18,527 nt of DNA from REDI01 sp038123735. GTDB taxonomy: Bacteria > Myxococcota_A > UBA796 > GCA-2862545. A program made the translations under genes and the position numbers. The stretch's first letter is position 1. Every line of letters begins with the position of its first letter. The stretch is taken from the NCBI GenBank assembly GCA_038123735.1, contig JAYPAP010000065.1, positions 1 through 18,527 of the forward strand, written 5' to 3'. The notes beneath the pieces were generated by a model. The model made no database searches and was not told the DNA's origin. It was given only the letters and a program-made list of their open reading frames with translations. Positions 1 to 7,114 of the stretch are shown one piece after another.

Positions 1-1033
1 AGGACTTCAGCATGCGGGCCAGCCATGGAATGCGGTAGGTCCCAAGGGGCAGGGTGCATATGCCGTCGGTGGGGCCGAGCGTGGTGAGCATGGTTTGGTC
101 GCCGGTCGCGGGGCGGTAGGTCGCGCTTGGAGGCTGACCGTCGCGCATTGCGAGGATGTTTCTGGAGATGGTGTTTGCGTGCTTGGCGGCGTACATCGCC
201 ATCTTACGTTCAGGCAGAGCGGTGATGTCACCGCATGCAAAGATGTGATCGTGATGGGTGAGGCGGAGGTGGTCGTCGACCGTGATCTGCCCGGCCGTGT
301 CGGTGACGGACTCGGGGAATTGGAGAAAGCTGAGGTTGGGGCGGTAGCCAAAGCACCGAAAAACGATATTCGTAGCTATGGTTTCGCCTGAGTTTAGGAG
401 GCCGACCTCCGCATGTTCGTCGGTGGGATGAAAGTCGGCAACGGTGTTGGTGCGAACGCCTACGCCTCGGCGTTCCAGCCACTGTCGCGCGAGGGTTCCG
501 GCGCGTGGAGGTGCGCCCGGGAGGAGAGTCGGACCGGCCTCGATGAGCACAAGCTCTTTGTTCGGATGTGCGCTGATGAGTTCGGCCGCCACTTCGACGC
601 CGATCGCGCCGCCGCCTTGGACCACGATGTGGTTGGCAGCCTGAATGCGGTTCGCGGTAGCATGAGCCTGCTCGATGCGCTCCGCCGTCGATACGCTGGG
701 CGGAAAGAGAAACCAGTCATTTGCATAGCCAGCGCCGGTCGCGATGACGACGACGTCTGCGGTGACCGTGATGGACTCACCGGCGCAGGCAATCGTGCAG
801 CTCCCCGCATCCAGGGAGGTGGCTCGGCCTTGGATGTGGTGGACCTTCGGCAGGAACTCGCTGTAGGGGATGAAGGTTCTCGCGGCGAGCTCCGGTTCGA
901 CGAGCAAGCGGGGGAGGGCGATCGGGACCGTGAAGTGCGGTCGTGGTTCGACCAGAGTGACTTCTGTCCGGTCTTGCAGGGCGTAGGCGATTAAATGACC
1001 CGCTACGCCGCCACCGATGATCAAGACTCGCAA
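1..1033 (-). CDS. FAD-dependent NAD(P)H oxidoreductase, AIFM2/FSP1-like (partial, 3' end off the window)
   Basis: The first 344 residues are present and the reading frame stays open to the left edge. The N-terminal dinucleotide-binding loop reads IIGGGVAG (residues 5-12). A second nucleotide-binding loop, VVQGGGAIGVEVAAEL (137-152), marks the NAD(P)H domain, and IFACGDIT (264-271) is the C-terminal FAD-contacting motif. This order is typical of the pyridine nucleotide-disulphide oxidoreductase fold. There is no CxxxxC redox disulphide near the N-terminus, so it is closer to the AIFM2/FSP1 and type II NADH dehydrogenase groups, which reduce quinones, than to glutathione-reductase-type enzymes. 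The start is a TTG at 1033-1031, chosen because GGGAGGAGG (1038-1046) lies just upstream and the FAD loop begins within six residues. It diverges from the folB-like gene. The natural electron acceptor cannot be read from the sequence. Confidence 0.88.
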   Translation of the reverse strand, partial: MRVLIIGGGVAGHLIAYALQDRTEVTLVEPRPHFTVPIALPRLLVEPELAARTFIPYSEFLPKVHHIQGRATSLDAGSCTIACAGESITVTADVVVIATGAGYANDWFLFPPSVSTAERIEQAHATANRIQAANHIVVQGGGAIGVEVAAELISAHPNKELVLIEAGPTLLPGAPPRAGTLARQWLERRGVGVRTNTVADFHPTDEHAEVGLLNSGETIATNIVFRCFGYRPNLSFLQFPESVTDTAGQITVDDHLRLTHHDHIFACGDITALPERKMAMYAAKHANTISRNILAMRDGQPPSATYRPATGDQTMLTTLGPTDGICTLPLGTYRIPWLARMLKS

Positions 1034-1037
1034 TCGA

Positions 1038-1046
1038 CCTCCTCCC
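1038..1046 (-). promoter_or_regulatory. Strong Shine-Dalgarno for the TTG start of the oxidoreductase
   Basis: On the minus strand the sequence reads GGGAGGAGG, ending four bases before TTG (1033-1031). It decides the start: no ATG or GTG nearby would preserve the complete FAD-binding loop. Confidence 0.7.
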
Positions 1047-1091
1047 GGCTCAGGTAGTCGATCGACGTGCGTTTGGGCCCCCATCCATGCG

Positions 1092-1108
1092 AGTTCGTGG
1101 CACGAACT
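1092..1108. promoter_or_regulatory. 17-bp perfect palindrome in a divergent promoter region (candidate operator)
   Basis: The sequence AGTTCGTG-G-CACGAACT has two perfect 8-base arms around one central base. It lies between the divergent starts of the oxidoreductase (1033) and the FolB-like gene (1155). The size and symmetry fit a dimeric repressor or activator site; the regulator is unknown and is not encoded next to it. A short RNA hairpin in the folB leader is the alternative, although a one-base loop could not form and the inner pairs would have to open. Confidence 0.5.
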
Positions 1109-1154
1109 ACGGGGAGTGAGAAGGGAAAAGGGCTATGGTGACGGCGGAGGGTGC

Positions 1155-1811
1155 ATGAACGACACCATCGAGTTGAGCGGTTTTGAGTTTGATACGATCA
1201 TCGGGATCTTGGACTCGGAGCAGCGCGCGACCCAACGCATCGCCGTGAACATCAAGATGGAACTTCCGCTCGGGGCATCCGCATCCTCTGGAGCGCTCGA
1301 CACCAGTATCAACTATGCGGATGTCCAGGCTTGGACGATGACAATCGCTCAGCAGGGTAAGTGGCGACTGCTGGAGTCGCTGGTGCATGCCGTGGCGCGC
1401 CTACTGCTGGCGGAGCCGGCATCATGCGAGGGCCGTGCGCAGATCCATGCCGTCGAGATTGAAATTCGCAAGCTGCAGATCCTGAATGATGCTGTTCCGG
1501 GTGTGCGTATCCGACGGGAGCGGGAGTGGTGTGACCTCCAGGAGTCCGAGGTGAGTCCAGGCGTACAGCTCGGCACATTGGAGGCCACGCCGGTACAGGG
1601 TGCGTGGCGGGTTCGCTTGGAGCCGGACACATCGTGGGTCGTGCCGGCGAGTCAGTCGCTTCAGGTGGTCGGCGGCAGCGGGACCGTAGTCGAGCGTGGC
1701 CGAGGTCAGTGGGCCATCAGCCATGGAGGATTGGTCGCGAGAGCTCCTGGGCGCACGATTACGGCGGGTCCAGCAGGGCTCTGCGTCATCGCGGTTGGCG
1801 AGCCTGGATGA
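1155..1811 (+). CDS. folB: Dihydroneopterin aldolase (FolB) with an extra C-terminal domain
   Basis: FolB cleaves 7,8-dihydroneopterin to 6-hydroxymethyl-dihydropterin and glycolaldehyde in cytoplasmic folate synthesis. Residues 1-125 match the family throughout: ELSGFEFDTIIGI at the start, Glu22 at the catalytic acid position, INYADV with Tyr54, LLESL with pterin-anchoring Glu74, and IEIRK with Lys106 at the catalytic lysine position. A typical FolB ends near residue 120. This one continues to 218 with a beta-rich, Gly- and Val-rich segment that looks like half of a cupin barrel; that resemblance is my inference. ATG at 1155 is chosen because GGAGG (1146-1150) precedes it and it starts the FolB fold; the longer frame upstream would add 46 residues unlike the family. 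No other folate gene is adjacent. Confidence 0.82.
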   Translation: MNDTIELSGFEFDTIIGILDSEQRATQRIAVNIKMELPLGASASSGALDTSINYADVQAWTMTIAQQGKWRLLESLVHAVARLLLAEPASCEGRAQIHAVEIEIRKLQILNDAVPGVRIRREREWCDLQESEVSPGVQLGTLEATPVQGAWRVRLEPDTSWVVPASQSLQVVGGSGTVVERGRGQWAISHGGLVARAPGRTITAGPAGLCVIAVGEPG

Positions 1812-1962
1812 GGCCATTCTGGTCATGGGCCGGGTCATCCCACCGTAGTTGATGGGCTTGGTACGTCTCAGGGGAAGTGCCGGTCAAGCTGTTGTCTCGT
1901 CGTCGCAGGCTGGCCGGATTGTGCTACGCTCGCCAGCCCGACTGAGACCCATTGGAGGACTG

Positions 1963-3156
1963 ATGTATCCGATCCGCGAACAACTTCAGGCTGAATTGGC
2001 TGCCATCCGCGATGCCGGCACATACAAGGAAGAACGCGTGATCGTGAGCCCGCAAGCTGCCGACATCCGCGTGTCCGGCGGGGCCGAAGTCCTGAACTTC
2101 TGTGCGAATAACTATCTAGGCTTAGCAGATGACCCACGCTTGGTTGATGCGGCAAAAGCAACCTTAGATAGCTATAAACTGGGCATGGCGTCGGTACGGT
2201 TTATCTGCGGTACTTTGGATATTCATAAGGAACTTGAGCGCCGACTCGCGGCATTTCACGGCAAGGAAGACACCATCTTGTACGCCGCTTGCTTTGATGC
2301 AAACGGTGGTTTGTTCGAGCCGATCCTTGGAAAGGAGGATGCGATCATCTCGGATGCGCTCAACCACGCCTCGATCATCGATGGGGTGCGGTTGTGCAAG
2401 GCCATGCGCTACCGATTCGCGCACGACGACATGGACGATCTGCGGGCGCAGCTTCAAAAGGCACGTGCGGATGGGGCGCGGCGCATCCTGATCACCACCG
2501 ACGGGGTGTTCTCGATGGACGGGGATATTGCGCGGCTGGACTTGATCTGCGACTTGGCGGATGAGTTCGAGGCCATGGTTCACGTGGATGAATGCCATGC
2601 TTCTGGGTTCTTCGGTCCCGGTGGGCGAGGCGCGAGTGCATCCAAGGGCGCCCTAGACCGCGTCGACATCATCACCAGCACCCTCGGCAAGGCGATGGGC
2701 GGAGCGATGGGTGGGTTTACCACCGGCCCCGCGGAGATCATCGATATGCTCCGTCAGAAGTCTCGTCCGTACCTGTTTAGTAATACTTTGGCGCCGGTGA
2801 TTGTCGGTGCGAGTCTCAAGGTGCTCGACCTGCTTGAGGAAGACCCATCCCTACTCGCCAAGCTCGAGTCCAATACGGCGCACTTCCGCGAGGCCATGAC
2901 CGAGGCAGGCTTTGATATTCGGCCAGGGACCCACCCGATCGTGCCCATTATGTTGGGAGACGCCGCACTTGCATCGAGAATGGCGGATCGGATGCTCGAT
3001 GAGGGCGTGTATGTGATCGGGTTCAGCTATCCGGTGGTGCCGCGGGGTCAGGCGCGTATCCGGGTGCAGATCAGCGCCGCGCATAGTCGGGAGCAGCTCG
3101 ACCATGCGATCGCCGCATTCATCAGGGTTGGCCGGGATCTTGGGGTGATTAGCTAG
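1963..3156 (+). CDS. kbl: Glycine C-acetyltransferase (2-amino-3-ketobutyrate CoA ligase)
   Basis: Kbl is a PLP enzyme that converts 2-amino-3-ketobutyrate and CoA to glycine and acetyl-CoA, the second step of threonine degradation. The 397-residue product has the length of E. coli Kbl and shares long stretches with it: NFCANNYLGLA (45-55), GMASVRFICGT (74-84), DALNHASIIDGVRLCKA (131-147) and RPYLFSNTLAP. The PLP lysine is Lys243 in TSTLGKAMGG, and the cofactor-binding segment is VDECHASG (208-215), where E. coli has VDDSHAVG. The start at 1963 has GGAGG at 1954-1958; an upstream in-frame extension to 1849 is not conserved in the family and is rejected. The usual partner tdh (threonine dehydrogenase) is not in the window. 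Residues from about 47 to 95 use noticeably AT-richer codons than the rest. Confidence 0.95.
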   Translation: MYPIREQLQAELAAIRDAGTYKEERVIVSPQAADIRVSGGAEVLNFCANNYLGLADDPRLVDAAKATLDSYKLGMASVRFICGTLDIHKELERRLAAFHGKEDTILYAACFDANGGLFEPILGKEDAIISDALNHASIIDGVRLCKAMRYRFAHDDMDDLRAQLQKARADGARRILITTDGVFSMDGDIARLDLICDLADEFEAMVHVDECHASGFFGPGGRGASASKGALDRVDIITSTLGKAMGGAMGGFTTGPAEIIDMLRQKSRPYLFSNTLAPVIVGASLKVLDLLEEDPSLLAKLESNTAHFREAMTEAGFDIRPGTHPIVPIMLGDAALASRMADRMLDEGVYVIGFSYPVVPRGQARIRVQISAAHSREQLDHAIAAFIRVGRDLGVIS

Positions 3157-3177
3157 GCCGCATTTGGCGGTTCGAGG

Positions 3178-3183
3178 TACGCT
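3178..3183 (+). promoter_or_regulatory. Possible -10 element placed for a leaderless transcript
   Basis: TACGCT lies seven bases before ATG 3191, with no convincing Shine-Dalgarno in between and no clear -35 box. If used as a -10 hexamer, transcription would begin at or next to the start codon. This is inference from spacing alone. Confidence 0.22.
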
Positions 3184-3190
3184 ATCGCCC

Positions 3191-4279
3191 ATGGCAGCCT
3201 CTCTGGACAATCGGGCGAACTACGACCGCAAGACGGAGTCTGTTCGGACTGGTGATGGCCGGTTCGTTCGGATCCGGGACCTCTATGCGGCGCTTGCAAC
3301 CCTCAATGCCGTCCAGCTCAATCGATTGATCAAGCAAGCGAAGTTGGCGGGGATCGTCGGTGATCCTTATGTGGACCACCGCTCAAGCGTGGTGAAAGAC
3401 ATCAGTGACTTGTGTCGCTCCCGGCCGCAGTTCTGTCTGCCGATCATTCGGACGGCCCGGCGGATGGATGGGGTAGCTACGCGATTTGAAGGCCTTTTTC
3501 GAAGCCAGGCCTTCGGGGCTTCATCTCAGGCTGAGATGGTGGACTCCGGGTCTCTTCAATTGAGTCCACATTTCGAAAAGTCGATCGGAACCTACTTTTG
3601 GGAGACTCGTGACTGGACGGGGGAGTACCAGGCGTTGGTCTCAGAGCGCCGACGCGTCGTCACGCTCTCGCAGGGGGAGCAGTTCTCCTCTGCAGAGCCG
3701 TACCAACTTTGCTTTTCCATTGTTAGAACGCCGGACCTTCGGTATTGGCTGAAGTGGCCGAGTCAGCATTTGGATATTCCGGCCTATTATTTCGACGAGA
3801 CTGAGACATTGGTCGGCTTCTTCCCACATGAAATCCCAGGGGAGACTTCTGATTTCGAGGAGCTCTTTCCGGGGCATATCTATGAGGTCTACGGCGTGCA
3901 GTTCCAACTACCGGACTTGGGCCTAGATTATTCGGAGTTTGAAGAACTCTTTGAGGAAATGTTCGAGGAATGGGATCCGCACCAAGCGGCGGCGGACCGT
4001 CGGCGTGCGGATCGGGACAAGCGCGCAGAGGCGGGAGAGCCAGCTCCGCCACCGTCGGCGGCGATGTCGGAAGAGGAGCGTTTATGGTCCACTCTCGAGC
4101 TCTATCCAGGTGATGTTTCCACCCGAAAAGGACTCTCGAAGCAGTTTCGTGAGTTGTCGCGCCGGTATCACCCGCTCAAGCATCTCGACGCTGATCCGGA
4201 GACCAAAGCGGAAATCTCTGCGCGGTATCTGGCGATAACCGTGGCTTATAACACCCTAAAAGCTCAGTTGCCCGCCTAG
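3191..4279 (+). CDS. Protein of unknown function with a C-terminal J-like domain (HPD replaced by HPL)
   Basis: The 362-residue protein has no signal peptide or membrane segment. Residues 1-245 match nothing I recognise. Residues 245-265 are very acidic (SEFEELFEEMFEEWD), followed by a charged Arg/Ala/Glu stretch and a Pro-Ala linker (about 268-291). Residues 293-362 resemble a J domain: a helix starting SEEERLWSTLEL, then LSKQFRELSRRYHPLKHLD and a final helix YLAITVAYNTLKAQ. J domains stimulate DnaK ATPase through an invariant His-Pro-Asp; here the position reads His327-Pro328-Leu329, so DnaK stimulation is likely lost. ATG 3191 is preferred over an in-frame TTG at 3164; neither has a strong ribosome-binding site, and only a distant GAGGT (3174-3178) is present. 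It follows kbl by 34 bases, but co-function is not evident. Confidence 0.75.
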   Translation: MAASLDNRANYDRKTESVRTGDGRFVRIRDLYAALATLNAVQLNRLIKQAKLAGIVGDPYVDHRSSVVKDISDLCRSRPQFCLPIIRTARRMDGVATRFEGLFRSQAFGASSQAEMVDSGSLQLSPHFEKSIGTYFWETRDWTGEYQALVSERRRVVTLSQGEQFSSAEPYQLCFSIVRTPDLRYWLKWPSQHLDIPAYYFDETETLVGFFPHEIPGETSDFEELFPGHIYEVYGVQFQLPDLGLDYSEFEELFEEMFEEWDPHQAAADRRRADRDKRAEAGEPAPPPSAAMSEEERLWSTLELYPGDVSTRKGLSKQFRELSRRYHPLKHLDADPETKAEISARYLAITVAYNTLKAQLPA

Positions 4280-4300
4280 ACTGGGGGCGAGGGGGCCAGC

Positions 4301-4338
4301 GTGGCGCGACCGCTTCCCCCCCGGGACGGCCGCGCCAC
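4301..4338. terminator. GC-rich hairpin between convergent genes (possible bidirectional terminator)
   Basis: GTGGCGCG (4301-4308) pairs perfectly with CGCGCCAC (4331-4338), and two further pairs follow after one mismatch. It lies in the 143-base gap between the J-like gene and the flippase-like gene, which converge. There is no T-run on either side, so it would be an atypical terminator. The rest of the gap (4339-4422) shows nothing recognisable apart from CACATGCA occurring twice. Confidence 0.35.
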
Positions 4339-4422
4339 ACGGTGGTCATCACGTCTAGTAGACAACAACGACCCCACATGCACAGTCACCCACTTTGGCG
4401 GGCGGCACATGCAAAGTAATTG

Positions 4423-5403
4423 TCAAGCCCGAGGGTCCCCTTCGTTTGCACGAGACTGGGCCATGCTTTGTGCGGCGCGCAGGGTTTGTGGGCCGAGAGA
4501 TAGAGCGCCGAGGCCTGCGAGGAACCAGTACACCAGTGCTGTATAAATAAGTGCGGATGCAACAAGGTTTTCGGGGGGTGTCGTATCCTGCAAAAGCATC
4601 ACAAGAGCCGCATCTCTCGTTCCGACGCCGCTGATCGTAATTGGAACAACTCCCGCAAGGATCGCAACCGCGGTTGCACGGATGGCTTCGAGGGTTGGAA
4701 TGCTGATTCCAACGGCTCGCATGGCACAGAGCATCAGGGCCGCGTTGTTCATCCAGGCGAGCAGGGACAGGGTGGTGGCCATGAGGGTCCATGGCCATCT
4801 CTTGGCCGCGAACTTGGCGGTTCGGGCGACGCGCTCCCCGAGATCGGGGCGGATGGGGAATCTCGGTCCTAAAATGGCAAGCATCCCGGTTCCAGCCACC
4901 GCGCCAAGGAGCACGCTGGCCGCGATGGCCGTGATCCAGTCCGCGCGGATCCCCGTGAGCAAGACCAATAGGGCGAGGGTGCCTAGGTCGATGAGTCTCT
5001 CCACGAGTACAGCCCCAAATAGTATGGGGAAGCTCCCTTTCTCTCTGCTGAGGAAGACCGCCCGCAGCAGTTCACCGCCGCGACCAGGTAGAACTGCGTT
5101 GAGGGTCAGTCCAGCCATGACGGCGGACCAGGTCTCCCGAAAGCTGCGTCGAAGCTCTACGAGACGGACGATGCTCCATAGCTTCAGGCCGACCAGCACC
5201 GTGGCGTTGAGGGCGAGCAGCGCGGCGCCTCCGACCCACCAGGGATCGGCGGTGAGCAAGACGTCGAATGCCTTCCGCACATCGATGAACGCCACGAGGA
5301 ACCCGATGGCGAGGGCCAATCCGACAAAGGGGAGCGCACGCCGGGCGAGAGACCCGAGGGTGAGCCGCTTTTTAGTCGGTGATTGGGACTGAGGCTCTGT
5401 CAC
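4423..5403 (-). CDS. Flippase-like integral membrane protein, LPG_synthase_TM (UPF0104) family
   Basis: The 326-residue protein is almost entirely hydrophobic, with about seven or eight membrane segments. It carries the family signatures LNAVLPGRGGELLRA (101-115) and, near the C-terminus, ITISGVGTRDAAL. The family includes the membrane half of lysylphosphatidylglycerol synthase (MprF), YbhN and archaeal AglD; members are often encoded beside polyprenol glycosyltransferases and are proposed to move lipids or lipid-linked sugars. No aminoacyl-transferase domain is attached, so it is not a complete MprF. The start is GTG at 5403, sharing GTGA with the methyltransferase stop, with GGGAAGG just upstream. 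A longer frame to 5439 would lie wholly inside the methyltransferase gene. Substrate unknown. Confidence 0.85.
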   Translation of the reverse strand: MTEPQSQSPTKKRLTLGSLARRALPFVGLALAIGFLVAFIDVRKAFDVLLTADPWWVGGAALLALNATVLVGLKLWSIVRLVELRRSFRETWSAVMAGLTLNAVLPGRGGELLRAVFLSREKGSFPILFGAVLVERLIDLGTLALLVLLTGIRADWITAIAASVLLGAVAGTGMLAILGPRFPIRPDLGERVARTAKFAAKRWPWTLMATTLSLLAWMNNAALMLCAMRAVGISIPTLEAIRATAVAILAGVVPITISGVGTRDAALVMLLQDTTPPENLVASALIYTALVYWFLAGLGALSLGPQTLRAAQSMAQSRANEGDPRA

Positions 5404-6035
5404 GCCTTCCCGGCGCTGGTTGCGACAGCCACGATCCACGGCCAGGCCTCACGTACCCGCACGTCACTCAACGCGGGGTTGGCCTCCAAGAACTTGCGGA
5501 ATGAGCGGGGGCCCCAATGCTGCACATGCTCGGGATGATTACCCCAGTGCTCGCGATACTTTCCGCGGGCCAAGTTGCCGAGCTGGAACCAAGGCTCGAA
5601 GGGGACGGATAGGATCAGGTGCCCACGACAGACGCGAGAGAGCTCGCGCAGGGCGGTGGCAGGGTCGTCCAGGTGCTCGAGTACTTCCATGCAAACCACA
5701 GCATCGAACTGCCCATCTTCGTAGGGAAGCTCGTAGATGCTCTCTACCGTGAAGGTATGGTCTGGGTGTTGGGCCTGACAGAAGGCGACGGCATCGGGAT
5801 TGATGTCGAATCCGACTACGTTGTTGGGAAGCAGGTGGGCGAGCTCCTGCATCGCATGGCCTTCACCGCATCCGGCATCGAGGAGGCGCTGCACGGAGAG
5901 GGTCGCGAGCTCGGCCCGAACCCGGTCAAATAGGCGGTCCATCAGGCGGCGGACAATGGGATTTTGCGCGCCAACAGTATACTTTTCGTGATTCGATGTT
6001 CCGGGATTCTCCGGCTGGGTGCTCGCCTCCGACAT
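5400..6035 (-). CDS. SAM-dependent class I methyltransferase (Methyltransf_11 type)
   Basis: The 211-residue soluble protein has the Rossmann-fold methyltransferase motifs in order: motif I LLDAGCGEGHA (51-61), motif II acidic residue in VVGFDINP (73-80), ELPYEDGQFDAVVCMEVLEH (102-121) covering motifs III-IV, and LILSVPFEPW as a post-motif strand. Its substrate cannot be read from the sequence. It sits between a polyprenol-type GT2 and a flippase-like protein with stop/start overlaps on both sides, so a role in modifying a lipid-linked glycan or its precursor is likely by context. ATG 6035 shares its A with the upstream TGA (TGATG) and lies eight bases from GGAGG (6044-6048); an alternative GTG at 6038 is possible. 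Confidence 0.85.
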   Translation of the reverse strand: MSEASTQPENPGTSNHEKYTVGAQNPIVRRLMDRLFDRVRAELATLSVQRLLDAGCGEGHAMQELAHLLPNNVVGFDINPDAVAFCQAQHPDHTFTVESIYELPYEDGQFDAVVCMEVLEHLDDPATALRELSRVCRGHLILSVPFEPWFQLGNLARGKYREHWGNHPEHVQHWGPRSFRKFLEANPALSDVRVREAWPWIVAVATSAGKA

Positions 6036-7027
6036 CACAACGCCCTCCGGGTATCCACCACGAAGCGCCGAGCGCGTTGATTGGCGGACAACATCTCACC
6101 AATGAGGCCGGTAATGATGCATTGGAAGCCCATGATGAGGAACAATACGCCGATGATGATGGCGCCGACATGGCCTTGGAAGGTGCCCCCGAGCAGCTTG
6201 GCGATCAGGACGTACACCTCGAGGCCAGTTCCCACAAAGAAGGGTAGTAAGCCGAAGGTTCCGAAGAAATGGAGGGGCCGGTCCGCGAAGGCGGTGATGA
6301 AGCGGACGGTGATCAGATCCAGAAGGCCAGTCCAGAAGCGCTTGGGGCCGTATTTGGACTTTCCAAACTTGCGTTTCCGGTGGTTGACGCCTTCTTCAGT
6401 GACCTTGAAGCCTTTGACGTGGGCGAACTCAGGGATGAATCGGTACTGATCGCCGTAGAGGTCCATGGACTGGGCGACCTCGGCCCGCATCACACGAAAG
6501 CCGCAGTTGCTATCGTGGAGTCGAAGTCCGAACAAAAAGGCGATGAGACCGTTGAATACCTTGCTTGGAAGTGCTTTATGGGGCTCATTGCCCGCACGGC
6601 CTTGCTTCCAGCCTACGATGAGGTCCCAGCGTTCCTCGCGCAAGCGGCTGAGGAGGCGCGGAACTTCGTTCGGGTCATCCTGGAGGTCGGCATCGAGGGT
6701 GACCACGATGTCTCCGCGAACTTGCTCAAAGCCGGCCATATAGGCCGCAGACTTGCCAAAGTTACGCACGAACTTCACGACGCGGATCCGGGAGTCTCGC
6801 TCGGCCAATTCGTACATCTTGGCCACCGTAGCGTCCGATGAGCCATCATCGACGAAGATGAACTCCCACGGCTCTCCAACCCGGTCATCAAAGACACCAC
6901 GAACCTCTTCAAATAGAGGCTCAATACTATCTTCTTCGTTGTATGCTGGGACGACGATCGAGATCGTAGGGTGTGCCTGATCGCCGGTCTTGGTGTGGGT
7001 GTGCTCGTGTGCTGCTGCAGCCGCCAT
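6035..7027 (-). CDS. GT2 polyprenyl-phosphate glycosyltransferase with C-terminal membrane anchors
   Basis: The 330-residue protein begins with a short His/Thr-rich tail, then the GT2 fold: TISIVVPAYNEEDSIEPLFE (21-40), FIFVDDGSSDAT (57-68), the metal-binding DADLQDDP (112-119) and DSNCGFRVM (172-180). Two hydrophobic hairpins follow (about 255-278 and 287-312). This matches dolichol-phosphate-mannose synthase, ArnC and GtrB-type enzymes, which transfer a sugar from a nucleotide donor to a polyprenyl phosphate on the inner membrane face. ATG 7027 is chosen because GGAGAG precedes it and the upstream extension to 7075 is Arg/Ala-rich with no family match. It leads the GT2-methyltransferase-flippase set, with overlapping stop and start codons. 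The sugar is unknown. Confidence 0.9.
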   Translation of the reverse strand: MAAAAAHEHTHTKTGDQAHPTISIVVPAYNEEDSIEPLFEEVRGVFDDRVGEPWEFIFVDDGSSDATVAKMYELAERDSRIRVVKFVRNFGKSAAYMAGFEQVRGDIVVTLDADLQDDPNEVPRLLSRLREERWDLIVGWKQGRAGNEPHKALPSKVFNGLIAFLFGLRLHDSNCGFRVMRAEVAQSMDLYGDQYRFIPEFAHVKGFKVTEEGVNHRKRKFGKSKYGPKRFWTGLLDLITVRFITAFADRPLHFFGTFGLLPFFVGTGLEVYVLIAKLLGGTFQGHVGAIIIGVLFLIMGFQCIITGLIGEMLSANQRARRFVVDTRRAL

Positions 7028-7038
7028 GACGTCTCTCC

Positions 7039-7060
7039 GCCCGGCGCGGTTAGCCCGGGC
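7039..7060 (-). promoter_or_regulatory. GC-rich inverted repeat just upstream of the GT2 ribosome-binding site
   Basis: GCCCGG (7039-7044) pairs with CCGGGC (7055-7060) around a ten-base loop. It ends shortly before the Shine-Dalgarno of the GT2 gene and sits in the 87-base gap after hflC. It could act as a weak terminator for hflKC or as a translational hairpin; no T-run follows. Confidence 0.25.
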
Positions 7061-7114
7061 AGACGAGGTGCGCAACGAGCGCTATCCGAGGAGAAATGCC
7101 GTGATGGTCTGCGG

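Noticed and set aside
413..994. Open frame of 193 codons on the + strand opposite the FAD oxidoreductase
   Set aside because: It is antisense to a protein with complete nucleotide-binding motifs, its product resembles no family, and long antisense frames are expected at this GC content.
1092..1108. SOS/LexA box
   Set aside because: The half-sites run GTTC outward to GAAC inward around a short centre, unlike the Gram-positive CGAAC-N4-GTTCG box or the alphaproteobacterial direct GTTC repeat, and neither neighbour is an SOS gene.
1017..1154. N-terminal extension of the FolB frame from 1017
   Set aside because: It would overlap the oxidoreductase start and the palindrome, its product is unlike FolB, and a good ribosome-binding site precedes ATG 1155.
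4301..4338. Confident intrinsic terminator
   Set aside because: The stem is good but no T-run follows on either strand, so it is listed only as a possible terminator.
4682..5392. Open frame of 236 codons on the + strand opposite the flippase-like gene
   Set aside because: The product is Ser/Arg-rich low complexity, typical of antisense translation of a hydrophobic membrane protein gene.
6269..6841. Open frame of 190 codons on the + strand opposite the GT2 gene
   Set aside because: It mirrors the codons of the clearly real GT2 gene and has no supporting motif or ribosome-binding site.
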